From an uncultured Eubacteriales bacterium (GTDB lineage Bacteria > Bacillota > Clostridia > Lachnospirales > Lachnospiraceae), in NCBI GenBank assembly GCA_900539455.1, contig UQCD01000001.1, forward strand, positions 248,001 through 312,000: DNA of 64,000 nucleotides. Direction: 5' to 3'. Position numbers and translations under genes: made by a program. This document shows, piece after piece, positions 52,511 through 61,500 of the stretch. How positions within the stretch are numbered: the stretch's first letter is position 1; every line of letters begins with the position of its first letter. The notes below the pieces were generated by a model. The model saw only the letters and a list, made by a program, of their open reading frames with translations. It had not been told where the DNA came from and did no database searches.

Positions 52511-53158
52511 CTATTTCCACATATCAGCTGCAAAATAGGCTAATGCAGACCATGTATATACTGAGTAAAATAAGCCTTTATCATCAACACCTGATTTCAA
52601 GACTTTCTCTGCTTCTTCCTTTGTAAGCAGTACAAAACCGTCAAAGCACTCACTTCCAACTGCGCCCTTTGATGATATACTCTCTATATCTGCATTGTTA
52701 ATAACTACCTTTACTAAGGCATTGCTTTCATCTGTCATTCCTGGTGTACTAAATAAAAACGGATTGACTACCTTTATTTCATCTCCCTCCTTTATCTCAA
52801 TATTAGTTTCTTCCATAAGCTCCCTTTTAGCTGTTTCAATTAATGGATTTGCTTTTTCCTTATCCTCTTTATCAATAAGACCTGCAGGAACACTAAGCAA
52901 AAATTGTCCTGCAGGATACCTGAATTCCCTGCTTAATAACAATTTCGGCTCACAGCCTTCATTTTTTATAATAACAATAAGACTTACTGCGTCAGGCAGC
53001 ATTTTTTTGAAACCCTCTATAGTTTTAGTAGCTACCAGCTCACTTTTTTCTCTTCTGGTTGCATCGTAATAATGTCTGTTATTTTCCAGTTCCAAATCAA
53101 ACACCTTTATAAATTTTGTTTCAAACAATGACTTTACATTTTTAATCTTATCACCCAT
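52511..53158 (-). CDS. NUDIX hydrolase, ADP-ribose pyrophosphatase-like
   Basis: A 215-residue NUDIX enzyme that cleaves nucleoside diphosphate derivatives. The box is recognisable (AGLIDKEDKE, then AKRELMEETNIEI) but carries a short insertion between the initial Gly and the REL-EE helix. Upstream LLSREFRYPAGQFLLSVPAG resembles ADP-ribose pyrophosphatases. GGAGG precedes the ATG. It is first of a run with the CmpB-like gene (19 bp gap) and the amidohydrolase. Confidence 0.88.
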   Translation of the reverse strand: MGDKIKNVKSLFETKFIKVFDLELENNRHYYDATRREKSELVATKTIEGFKKMLPDAVSLIVIIKNEGCEPKLLLSREFRYPAGQFLLSVPAGLIDKEDKEKANPLIETAKRELMEETNIEIKEGDEIKVVNPFLFSTPGMTDESNALVKVVINNADIESISSKGAVGSECFDGFVLLTKEEAEKVLKSGVDDKGLFYSVYTWSALAYFAADMWK

Positions 53159-53352
53159 AGTCTGCCTCCAACTAAAACTTATTTTTCTAAGAAAACTTTT
53201 ATGTTTCTCCTATAACCACCCTTAAATTAAATCTACCTGCTATATCTTCAAACACATATTTCTATAACACATAACCAAAACATATACCTACATAGGTTTC
53301 TTATGTAATTATAAAATACTTTTATCTATATTTCTACATTTTTTTATATTAA

Positions 53353-53405
53353 AAAGCCCGCTAAGTATAGGCTATGCTTGTACAAGCTTATACTTAACAG
53401 GCTTT
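53353..53405 (-). terminator. Terminator of the purine permease gene
   Basis: AAAGCCTGTTAAGTATA pairs with TATACTTAGCGGGCTTT, ending in a T-rich tail on the minus strand, about 30 bp after the stop at 53433. Confidence 0.88.
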
Positions 53406-53432
53406 GTAATAACAAACTATAATTTACAATTC

Positions 53433-54863
53433 TTATATTGCAAGAAAGAACTTAATAAGGAATATAATTGATAATACATAAGTAAGCATCGAAACTTCCT
53501 TACCCTTTCCTGTAAATAACTTAATAACAGTATATGAGATTAAACCAAGACCGATAGCGTGTCCAATAGAACCAGATATAGGCATTGCAATAAGCATAAT
53601 TGCTACTGGCACTACCTGGTCAATATCATCAAACTTAATGTTCTTAAGTCCTGACAACATTAATATACCTACATAAATAAGTGCTGATGATGTAGCTGCG
53701 GCTGGAATAACTGCTGCAATAGGTGCGATAAATATACAAGCAAGGAATAAAATACCTGTTGTAAGTGCTGTAAGACCTGTTCGTCCGCCAGCTTCAACAC
53801 CTGATGCTGATTCAACGAAGGTTGTAACTGTAGATGTACCTGTAACTGAACCTGTAACTGTTCCGATTGCATCTGATAAAAGTGCCTGCTTCATATTTGG
53901 CATTTTACCATTTTCATCTACCATACCAGCTCTAGTAGCTGTACCTACTAATGTTCCGATTGTGTCAAACATATCGATAATACAGAAGGTAATAATAAGT
54001 GTAACCACTGTAAACCAGCCTATTTCAGCAAGTCCTGAGAAATTAAGCTTGAATAATGTCTGGCTTCCCAAATCGCTAAATGGTGGTATAAAGCCTGAAG
54101 CCTTAATCCCTGCAAATGGATTTGTCTTTAAGAAAATAGCTTCGCCAGCCCAGTAAATAATGCTGGCCACAAGCATACCAAGTATTACAGAGGCTTTAAT
54201 ATTTTTCTTTGCAAGAATAATAATTACAAATAATCCTATAAACATAGTAACTACTGTAAGAACCATCTGTGAATAACCACTACCCATACTATCTTTAGCT
54301 ACCTTAGGTGTTAATGCTCCAAAGAAATCTCTCATAACATAAAAAGGTCCACCTTTTTCTGAGTATACACCTGCATTAGAGCCTAATCCAATATTTAACA
54401 GCATCATACCAATAGCTGGAGCAATTCCTAAACGAACTCCAAGTGGTATAGCATCAACTATTTTTTCTCTTACATTAAGAACTGAAAGTATAATAAAAAG
54501 AACACCTTCAATAAAAACAATACATAATGCTGTCTGGAAGGACTTTACATAAGAAAATCCTGTCATACCCACAATATTTGTTACTACCAGGGCAAAGAAG
54601 CTGTTAAGCCCCATACCTGGTGCCATTGCAAATGGCTTGTTAGCCATAAATGCCATACAGAAAATGCCGATGGCAGATGCAATACAGGTTGCAAGGAATA
54701 CCGCATTCCAAAGTGACTGACCACCATTTGCTCCAAAACCTGTAAGAAGATTTGGATTTAATGCAATAATGTATGCCATTGTCATAAAGGTTGTGAAACC
54801 AGCTATAATTTCTGTTTTCACAGTAGTGTTGTTTTCTTTAAGTTTGAAAACCTTCTCTAGCAT
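53433..54863 (-). CDS. NCS2 family nucleobase permease (AzgA-like)
   Basis: Takes up purine bases (adenine, guanine or hypoxanthine) with protons. The 476-residue protein has about 12-14 helices. AzgA-type motifs are AGFTTFMTMAYIIALNP, PGMGLNSFFA, FDTIGTLVGTATRAGMVD and TGTSTVTTFVESASGVEAGG. The ATG at 54863 follows TAGGAGG; an earlier in-frame ATG would add a non-hydrophobic extension. No purine riboswitch was seen in the 110 bp leader. Confidence 0.93.
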   Translation of the reverse strand: MLEKVFKLKENNTTVKTEIIAGFTTFMTMAYIIALNPNLLTGFGANGGQSLWNAVFLATCIASAIGIFCMAFMANKPFAMAPGMGLNSFFALVVTNIVGMTGFSYVKSFQTALCIVFIEGVLFIILSVLNVREKIVDAIPLGVRLGIAPAIGMMLLNIGLGSNAGVYSEKGGPFYVMRDFFGALTPKVAKDSMGSGYSQMVLTVVTMFIGLFVIIILAKKNIKASVILGMLVASIIYWAGEAIFLKTNPFAGIKASGFIPPFSDLGSQTLFKLNFSGLAEIGWFTVVTLIITFCIIDMFDTIGTLVGTATRAGMVDENGKMPNMKQALLSDAIGTVTGSVTGTSTVTTFVESASGVEAGGRTGLTALTTGILFLACIFIAPIAAVIPAAATSSALIYVGILMLSGLKNIKFDDIDQVVPVAIMLIAMPISGSIGHAIGLGLISYTVIKLFTGKGKEVSMLTYVLSIIFLIKFFLAI

Positions 54864-54974
54864 CTTTTTTCTTCCTCCTAGATGATTAAATAATATAAAT
54901 TGTATAAATATAATGAGGACCTTTAGCTTTTCACCAAAAGTCCTCAATAAATACCAATCTAAACGAAGTATTAC

Positions 54975-55985
54975 TTAGAATTTTCCTTCATCTGATGCCT
55001 GCTGGATAGAAACAGCTACAGAAACTGTCATACCTACCATTGGGTTGTTACCAGCACCGATAAGACCCATCATTTCTACATGGGCAGGAACTGATGAAGA
55101 ACCAGCGAACTGCGCATCTGAGTGCATACGACCCATTGTATCTGTCATACCATATGAAGCAGGACCTGCCGCCATATTGTCTGGATGAAGTGTTCTACCT
55201 GTACCACCACCTGAAGCAACTGAGAAGTATTTCTTACCAGCTTCAAGTCTTTCCTTCTTGTAAGTACCTGCAACTGGATGCTGGAATCTTGTAGGGTTTG
55301 TAGAGTTACCTGTAATAGAAATATCTACATTTTCCTTCCACATAATAGCAACGCCTTCTGTTACATCATTAGCACCATAGCAGTTTACTTTTGCACGAAG
55401 TCCGTCGGAATATGACTTTCTGAAGATTTCCTTAACTTCGCCTGTCTTGTAATCCATTTCTGTTTCAACATATGTGAAACCGTTAATTCTTGAAATAATC
55501 TGGGCTGCATCTTTTCCAAGTCCGTTTAAGATAACTCTTAATGGTTTCTGGCGAACTTTATTTGCCTTTTCAGCAATACCGATAGCACCTTCTGCTGCTG
55601 CGAAAGATTCATGTCCTGCAAGAAATGCGAAACACTCTGTATCTTCCTCAAGTAACATTTTTCCCAAATTTCCATGTCCTAAACCAACTTTTCTCTGGTC
55701 AGCAACTGAACCTGGAATACAGAATGCCTGAAGGCCTTCACCAATAGCTGCTGCTGCTTCTGAAGCCTTTCTAGCGCCCTTTTTAATTGCAATAGCTGCA
55801 CCTACTATGTATGCCCAGCACGCATTTTCAAAACAAATTGGCTGAATGCCTTTGATCATGTTGTATACATCTAATCCAGCGTCCTTTGTGATTTTTTCTG
55901 CTTCTTCAATAGATGAAATTCCATAGCTGCTTAAAACTGCGTTAATCTGTGGAATTCTTCTTTCATATGATTCAAATAATGCCAT
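54975..55985 (-). CDS. GGGtGRT protein, unknown function
   Basis: A 336-residue protein with the namesake motif GGGTGRT at residues 259-265. It is highly conserved in appearance throughout (CFENACWAYIVGAAIAIKKG, KVGLGHGNLGKMLLEEDTEC). The family is known only by this motif and by its pairing with a NifU-like protein, which lies 17 bp upstream here. Cysteines C51, C56, C89 and C118 could bind metal. AAAGGAGG precedes the ATG. No function is assigned. Confidence 0.9.
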   Translation of the reverse strand: MALFESYERRIPQINAVLSSYGISSIEEAEKITKDAGLDVYNMIKGIQPICFENACWAYIVGAAIAIKKGARKASEAAAAIGEGLQAFCIPGSVADQRKVGLGHGNLGKMLLEEDTECFAFLAGHESFAAAEGAIGIAEKANKVRQKPLRVILNGLGKDAAQIISRINGFTYVETEMDYKTGEVKEIFRKSYSDGLRAKVNCYGANDVTEGVAIMWKENVDISITGNSTNPTRFQHPVAGTYKKERLEAGKKYFSVASGGGTGRTLHPDNMAAGPASYGMTDTMGRMHSDAQFAGSSSVPAHVEMMGLIGAGNNPMVGMTVSVAVSIQQASDEGKF

Positions 55986-56002
55986 TTCTTCGTCCTCCTT
56001 TA

Positions 56003-56695
56003 TTATTCCTGTCTTGGGTCAATAATCTTAACTGCATCTGCAACTCTGCCATACTGACCTTTAGCTTTTTCCCAAGCTGTGTTAGGGTCATCACCCTTCT
56101 TAATAAAGTCTGTCATCTTTCCAAGACTTACAAACTGGTAACCAATAATCTGATTATCTGCATCGAGAGCGATACCTGTAACATAACCTTCTGCCATTTC
56201 AAGATAACGAGGACCCTTTTCAAGAGTACCATACATTGTACCAACCTGAGATCTAAGACCTTTACCTAAATCCTCAAGACCAGCACCAACAGCAAGACCA
56301 TCTTCTGAGAATGCACTCTGTGTACGACCATAAACGATCTGTAAAAATAATTCTCTCATTGCTGTATTTATAGCATCACAAACTAAGTCTGTGTTTAATG
56401 CCTCCATAACAGTTAAGCCTGGTAATAATTCTGCTGCCATAGCTGCTGAATGTGTCATTCCTGAACATCCGATTGTTTCAACTAATGCTTCCTGAATAAT
56501 ACCTTCCTTAACATTAAGTGTAAGCTTGCAAGCACCCTGCTGTGGAGCACACCAGCCCACACCATGTGTGAAGCCTGAAATATCCTTTACTTCTTTATTT
56601 TTTACCCAGTTACCTTCTGTAGGTACTGGTGCAGCGCCATGATGAACGCCTTGTGCCACTGGACACATGTTTTTAACTTCGTTAGTGTAAATCAT
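56003..56695 (-). CDS. NifU-like iron-sulfur scaffold paralog, partner of GGGtGRT
   Basis: A 230-residue protein related to the IscU/NifU N-terminal scaffold (GACKLTLNVKEGIIQEALVE, TIGCSGMTHSAAMAAELLPG, LVCDAIN). Cysteines C11, C49, C56, C77 and C106 are candidates for cluster binding; C77 and C106 sit at IscU-like positions. The C-terminal 100 residues are not part of ordinary IscU. It lies 17 bp before the GGGtGRT gene. No sufS or sufB is nearby, so a specialised role rather than housekeeping cluster assembly is likely. Confidence 0.85.
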   Translation of the reverse strand: MIYTNEVKNMCPVAQGVHHGAAPVPTEGNWVKNKEVKDISGFTHGVGWCAPQQGACKLTLNVKEGIIQEALVETIGCSGMTHSAAMAAELLPGLTVMEALNTDLVCDAINTAMRELFLQIVYGRTQSAFSEDGLAVGAGLEDLGKGLRSQVGTMYGTLEKGPRYLEMAEGYVTGIALDADNQIIGYQFVSLGKMTDFIKKGDDPNTAWEKAKGQYGRVADAVKIIDPRQE

Positions 56696-56794
56696 TATGA
56701 GTCTCCTTTCGAAAATAATTCTCGAACTATTCTCTCACATTATTTGAAAATAGTCTACTTATTTTTTCTTTTTTTGACATTCATTATTTAGTTT

Positions 56795-57481
56795 TTATAC
56801 TCTGCTACCACAGGAATCACAAAATCTTTGGAATTTTTTTAGCTTTGCTCCACAGTGAGGGCATAAGCCTTTGCCATAAGATATATTTTCCCCATTAAGA
56901 TTATATGATCTTTCCTGTGATGCCTGCTCCTCCACAACATCTCCATATAAGCCTGTATGTGTATCATTGTGTTCCTGATGAGATTCACATACATTCATTC
57001 CACCATTGAATTTGTAATTTTCACTGTCAATAGTTTCTGTTCTAAAAGCATTTTCACTATTATTAACTGTATCTGTAAACGGATTTATATTTTGCTGATA
57101 GCCATTATTCTGTTGATAATTACTACCTGTTTGCTGATTGTTATACTGCCCATAATTGTTTCCCATTTGCTGATTGTTATACTGCCCATAATTGTTTCCC
57201 ATTTGCTGATTGTTATACTGCCCATAATTGTTTCCCATTTGCTGATTGTTAAATGTACGATTATCAGTGCCTCCGTTTTTAGCTGCTAAGATAATAAACA
57301 TAGCAACTATTCCAAATATACCAAATATTCCTAAAAAAGCCATTGCCTTTGATTTATTGGCCTTGACTGCCAGTTTGTAACACACCAATATACAAACAAT
57401 GGTAATTATGATTCTTGGCATAATTGATACTAAAAGCCATCTAAAATTCCATTCACTTGTTAATACTTCCTGTAAAGACAT
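56795..57481 (-). CDS. Membrane protein with Q/N/G/Y repeats and C-terminal zinc ribbon
   Basis: A 228-residue protein. Two N-terminal helices (about 15-40 and 46-68) are followed by a low-complexity region with NNQQMGNNYGQY-type repeats (about 78-130) and a C-terminal zinc ribbon (CPHCGAKLKKFQRFCDSC). Function unknown. AAGGAGG lies 26 nt before the ATG, too far for normal use, but GGTAC-GGGTAA-GTACC between them could fold and bring it within about 10 nt. Confidence 0.75.
   Translation of the reverse strand: MSLQEVLTSEWNFRWLLVSIMPRIIITIVCILVCYKLAVKANKSKAMAFLGIFGIFGIVAMFIILAAKNGGTDNRTFNNQQMGNNYGQYNNQQMGNNYGQYNNQQMGNNYGQYNNQQTGSNYQQNNGYQQNINPFTDTVNNSENAFRTETIDSENYKFNGGMNVCESHQEHNDTHTGLYGDVVEEQASQERSYNLNGENISYGKGLCPHCGAKLKKFQRFCDSCGSRV
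57131..57251. repeat. 36-bp tandem repeat within the zinc-ribbon gene
   Basis: Units start at 57131, 57167 and 57203, with a partial fourth at 57239. They are nearly identical at the DNA level and encode NNQQMGNNYGQY repeats. Confidence 0.9.
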
Positions 57482-57672
57482 AATTTTCGGTACTTACCCG
57501 TACCTTACCTCCTTCTGAACTGTTTTTTAATCAACCTGCTACAGATACAATTATACGAAAATATATGTTAATGTACAAGAATTTTTAATATACATTTTTC
57601 TAAAAAAGTGCTAAAATTACAGCGATAAAAATGTAATATCAGATATTGTAATATATAAATATGGAGGAACTT

Positions 57673-58206
57673 ATGTCAATTTTTGAAACAGCTAAAAAGA
57701 AAAAGTTTAAAAGAAGACAGACCCTTTGTAAAGAGGCTGAAATATTTGTTCAAGTACATTTTGTGCGTGATCGAAATCTAGGAAATAACAAATATAATAC
57801 CTTATCTCTAAAGGATGACCCTGACAGAATTAAGTGCAATGAATGGTATAAGTCCCACAGCAATCCGACAAGCTACAGGGATATTGTTACCTGCTATATT
57901 AATGACAAAAAGTTAGATGAACATACTATTGAGGACAAATGTCTTCTTACTAAGAATTATTTTGAGATTCTTCGTTCTAACAAAAACTATATTCCTGGCA
58001 AGGGTGAGGTTTTTATTATGTGCTTTGCCCTTCATCTAAATTATGAGGAATCCAGAGCATTATTAAAGTCTGTAGGCTATGCTTATTCAAATTCAGAAAA
58101 GTCTGATTTAATTATTAGATATTTTATAGAAAATCATGAATATAATCTTAATGATCTAAACTATTGTCTTGACCATTTTGACTTGCCAAAAATACAAAAT
58201 TTATAA
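57673..58206 (+). CDS. Unknown soluble protein with helical C-terminal half
   Basis: A 177-residue plus-strand gene that I do not recognise as a named family. The N-terminal half is basic and polar; the C-terminal half (GEVFIMCFALHLNYEESRAL, LKSVGYAYSNSEKSDLIIRY, NLNDLNYCLDHFDLP) has a helix-turn-helix-like rhythm. This rhythm is shared with small clostridial proteins found near signalling modules. The ATG at 57673 is chosen because GGAGGAAC lies just upstream. It is flanked by minus-strand genes and ends at a bidirectional terminator. Confidence 0.75.
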   Translation: MSIFETAKKKKFKRRQTLCKEAEIFVQVHFVRDRNLGNNKYNTLSLKDDPDRIKCNEWYKSHSNPTSYRDIVTCYINDKKLDEHTIEDKCLLTKNYFEILRSNKNYIPGKGEVFIMCFALHLNYEESRALLKSVGYAYSNSEKSDLIIRYFIENHEYNLNDLNYCLDHFDLPKIQNL

Positions 58207-58215
58207 ACCCAAAGG

Positions 58216-58272
58216 AAAAATAAAAGTGTAAAAGCAGCTATATTAAGCTGGATTTTTACACTTTTATTTTTT
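58216..58272. terminator. Bidirectional terminator
   Basis: AAAAATAAAAGTGTAAAA pairs with TTTTTACACTTTTATTTTTT, with an inner AGCTATATTAAGCT loop stem. It lies between two converging genes. Confidence 0.85.
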
Positions 58273-58645
58273 ACTGTTTATTTGTAAGCACCTCTTTATT
58301 GTCCGCTTTATACCAATAGATTTTACTTCTAACAAAAAACACCAGCATAAGTATTGTATTTATCACAAAATATACAAACTCTAATACAACCATAAATAAC
58401 ATATAATGTATGCTTTCAGACATCAGCATTGAAATTAAAGATAGAAACACTACCGCCATTGCTATGTTAAAAACCTTGTTGGTAACAATATTATATTTGT
58501 TCATTAAATACATTTCATACCCTTGTCTGCAATCAAATTCTATATTGCAGGGGCTTATTGCCGAACAATATTGTAGCAGATATGTAAATACACATATTGC
58601 CAAAGAAATCAAAAATGTTAAAACTAAGCTTGATAAAATATCCAT
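58271..58645 (-). CDS. Small integral membrane protein, unknown
   Basis: A 124-residue protein with three predicted helices (about 5-28, 60-78 and 82-108). The ATG at 58645 is used because AAGGAG abuts an earlier ATG (58654) and spaces correctly to this one. No family was recognised. It converges with the plus-strand gene and follows the ABC-F gene's locus without sharing its direct transcript start. Confidence 0.65.
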   Translation of the reverse strand: MDILSSLVLTFLISLAICVFTYLLQYCSAISPCNIEFDCRQGYEMYLMNKYNIVTNKVFNIAMAVVFLSLISMLMSESIHYMLFMVVLEFVYFVINTILMLVFFVRSKIYWYKADNKEVLTNKQ

Positions 58646-58750
58646 ATAAAGCATCTCCTTATTCTTTCAAAGTTTTATTTGTTTGAATTTTAATAGCTAT
58701 CCTTCATAGCTATATGATACTCTATATAGATGTCCCATTAAACGGACTTT

Positions 58751-60301
58751 CTATGACAATAAGGAATATTCCTCAAGATTAACCACTTTATCTACCAAAC
58801 CCTCATAAAATTCTGGTTCATGGCACACTAAAAGAATTGCTCCTTTATATTCCTTTAAGGCTCTTTTTAATTCTTCCTTTGCATCTACATCTAAATGGTT
58901 TGTAGGCTCATCTAAAAGCAATACATTAGTTTCAGTATTAATAAGCTTACATAGTCTTACCTTTGCCTGCTCACCACCACTTAACACTCTAACCTGACTT
59001 TCAATATGCTTTGTTGTAAGTCCACATTTTGCAAGTGCCTGGCGAATTTCATACTGGGTAAAGGACGGAAACTCCTCCCAGATTTCTTCTATACAGGTGT
59101 TGCTGCCTGCTTTTATTTCCTGCTCAAAATAGCCCTTGTACAGATAATCACCTAAATGACTTTTTCCACTTACCGGTGGTATTATCTCTAATACACTCTT
59201 TAAAAATGTACTTTTTCCAATACCGTTAGTTCCAATTATGGCTATTTTTTCTCCTCTTTCCATCCTAAGATTGATAGGCTTTGAAAGTGGTACATTGTCA
59301 TAACCTATAACCAGATCTGTTGTTTCAAAAACAACCTTTCCAGATGCTCTGGCATTTTTAAAATAAAACTCTGGTTTTGGCTTTTCCTTTGCAAGCTCAA
59401 TTACATCCATTTTATCCAGCTTTTTTTGTCTGGACATAGCCATATTTCTTGTAGACACTCTTGCTTTATTTCTGGCTACAAAATCCTTTAAATCCTCAAT
59501 TTCCTGCTGTTGACGCTTGTAAGCCGCTTCAAGCTGGGATTTTTTTACCTCATAAATCTCTTTAAATTTGTTGTAATCTCCTACATATCTATCCAGCTTT
59601 TGATTTTCCATGTGATAAATAATATTTACAACACTATTTAAAAACGGAATATCATGAGAAATTAAAATAAACGCATTTTCATAGTCTAGCAAATATCTTT
59701 TCAGCCATTCAATATGGTTTGCATCTAAATAGTTAGTAGGTTCATCTAATAACAGAATATCTGGTTTTTCCAGCAACAGCTTTGCCAGTAATATTTTTGT
59801 TCTCTGTCCACCACTAAGCTCTGTAACATCTTTATCTAAGCCTAAATCCATTATTCCTAAGGCTCTTGCTACTTCCTCTATTTTTGCGTCTATTACATAG
59901 AAATCATTATTGGTAAGAATATCCTGTATAGTTCCCAGCTCTTCCATCATTTCATTCATTTGGTTTTCGTCTGCTGTAGCTAAATTGTCACAAATTTCAT
60001 TCATATGCTCCTCTAGCTGAAACAAATACTTAAATGCAGATTTCAATACCTCTCTGATAGTCATTCCCTTCTCAAGCACAGTATGCTGGTCCAGGTAACC
60101 AACTCTGACATTTTTGTTCCATTCCACCTTTCCCTCATCTGGCATAAGCTTTCCGGTAACAATGTTCATAAAGGTAGACTTACCCTCACCATTTGCACCC
60201 ACAAGTCCTATATGCTCTCCCTTAAGCAATCTAAAGGAAACATTGTCAAATATTGCTCTATCTCCAAAGCCATGACTTAAATTTTCAACATTTAATATCA
60301 T
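58751..60301 (-). CDS. ABC-F family ATP-binding protein
   Basis: A soluble 516-residue protein with two ABC ATPase domains and no membrane part, acting on ribosomes. Walker A GANGEGKST and signature LSGGQRTK are in domain 1; GTNGIGKST and LSGGEQAK are in domain 2. Both have LLLDEPTN followed by the LD of ABC-F. The interdomain linker has the KSQLEAAYKRQQQEIEDLKD helix. It could be a housekeeping factor (YbiT/EttA-like) or a resistance type; the linker gives no clear resistance signature. Confidence 0.93.
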   Translation of the reverse strand: MILNVENLSHGFGDRAIFDNVSFRLLKGEHIGLVGANGEGKSTFMNIVTGKLMPDEGKVEWNKNVRVGYLDQHTVLEKGMTIREVLKSAFKYLFQLEEHMNEICDNLATADENQMNEMMEELGTIQDILTNNDFYVIDAKIEEVARALGIMDLGLDKDVTELSGGQRTKILLAKLLLEKPDILLLDEPTNYLDANHIEWLKRYLLDYENAFILISHDIPFLNSVVNIIYHMENQKLDRYVGDYNKFKEIYEVKKSQLEAAYKRQQQEIEDLKDFVARNKARVSTRNMAMSRQKKLDKMDVIELAKEKPKPEFYFKNARASGKVVFETTDLVIGYDNVPLSKPINLRMERGEKIAIIGTNGIGKSTFLKSVLEIIPPVSGKSHLGDYLYKGYFEQEIKAGSNTCIEEIWEEFPSFTQYEIRQALAKCGLTTKHIESQVRVLSGGEQAKVRLCKLINTETNVLLLDEPTNHLDVDAKEELKRALKEYKGAILLVCHEPEFYEGLVDKVVNLEEYSLLS

Positions 60302-60322
60302 TCTTTTCTCCTATAATCTCTA

Positions 60323-61489
60323 TTATTTTATTCTCTTCACATATTTATCTGTTGCAAAGCTGTCCACATTATATAGAACTAAAATATCCGTAATCTGGTT
60401 TTCCTCAATAAATCCGTCTATGCTCATATTGAAAAATCTCAAGTCTACAACATATGTTTTTTCAAAGTTTGCTGCATATACCGGCGTAATACAGTTTGCA
60501 TAGGAATCCTTGATTATAAGCAGCTTTCTATTGTTTTTATTTGTGGAGGTAATGTCTACAAGACCTGGATTTCCACCTAAGAAATAGCTATACTTATCCT
60601 TTTCCTGTAGATATTCCTTAAAGAAGAAAGTATCTGTCACATTAGCACCCATATTGTAATCAACTGTAAAATCAACATTTTTTACGGTATACTGCAATAT
60701 TGTATCTGCCTTCATTTTCATATTCAATTTTGAATTGATAGTTCCATAAAATTCCTTTGAAACCTCTTTTTTATCTATATCCTCAAGGCTATAGCCTTCT
60801 ATATTTTTCTGCTTTGCCCAGCAATTATAAGCAAGGTATGCACCATAGGTAGTCCAATGGTGATCGGTTTTGTAATATATGTTTTCTGTACTATGCTCCT
60901 TTAGCATATTGTAGGTATCAATATAAATATTTTTTCCTATTTCCTCTTTGATTTTTGTAAGATATTCATTTTGATTGTAGGCATACATACCTGTTTTAAA
61001 TTTATTTGTTAAAACACTTTGAGCAGTAGGCACAATCATTGCACTTACATGACTATCTCCCAGCGACTTTTCGTATCTGCTGCAAAAGCTTTTTAAGGCA
61101 TTTAAGTTTGTGTCTGCTATTTCACTTTCATAGTTTTCACGGCTATGGTCCTCAATATAATAATCGTCCTTTGCCAACAAAACATTGTTAATTTCTTTTT
61201 TTCCAATCATAGCCTCACAATAATTTCTAAGAGCTACAAAAGTATTTCTAAACGGAAACTGATCCCTTACATACTCCTGATATTTTGATGTGTAGCTTCC
61301 GTCAAATAAGCTTTCTGCACTAAACTGTGGTTTTTCTGTTAATACTCTGTTTTCAGTTTCAGAAAAGCCCGTATCCTTCTTTATAAGTGAGGCTGCTGTA
61401 AATATTCCTATTAAAAATAAGAATATTATTACTGTTACTAAATTTTTCTTGGGAATTTTATTTTTTTCTTTATTATTAGCCATTTTCAT
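60323..61489 (-). CDS. DHHW family protein (AlgX/AlgJ-like SGNH fold)
   Basis: A 388-residue extracytoplasmic protein with an N-terminal membrane helix (about 17-36) and an AlgX/AlgJ-like domain. The namesake TDHHWT is at 208-213, and KDSYANCITP near the end provides the catalytic Ser. In alginate and similar systems such proteins transfer acetyl groups to exported polymer. It lies 12 bp after the MBOAT gene, the usual partner. AGAGGAG precedes the ATG. Confidence 0.9.
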   Translation of the reverse strand: MKMANNKEKNKIPKKNLVTVIIFLFLIGIFTAASLIKKDTGFSETENRVLTEKPQFSAESLFDGSYTSKYQEYVRDQFPFRNTFVALRNYCEAMIGKKEINNVLLAKDDYYIEDHSRENYESEIADTNLNALKSFCSRYEKSLGDSHVSAMIVPTAQSVLTNKFKTGMYAYNQNEYLTKIKEEIGKNIYIDTYNMLKEHSTENIYYKTDHHWTTYGAYLAYNCWAKQKNIEGYSLEDIDKKEVSKEFYGTINSKLNMKMKADTILQYTVKNVDFTVDYNMGANVTDTFFFKEYLQEKDKYSYFLGGNPGLVDITSTNKNNRKLLIIKDSYANCITPVYAANFEKTYVVDLRFFNMSIDGFIEENQITDILVLYNVDSFATDKYVKRIK

Positions 61490-61500
61490 ACAAAGCTCCT

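Noticed and set aside
54864..54974. Possible purine riboswitch before the NCS2 permease
   Set aside because: Only a GAGGACTTTT/AAAGGTCCTC hairpin is seen; the conserved purine aptamer loops are absent.
57131..57251. 36-bp repeats that could be taken for a CRISPR array
   Set aside because: No spacers; coding repeats in a zinc-ribbon protein.
58690..58713. ATAGCTAT inverted repeat after the ABC-F gene as terminator
   Set aside because: Short stem and no T run on the minus strand.
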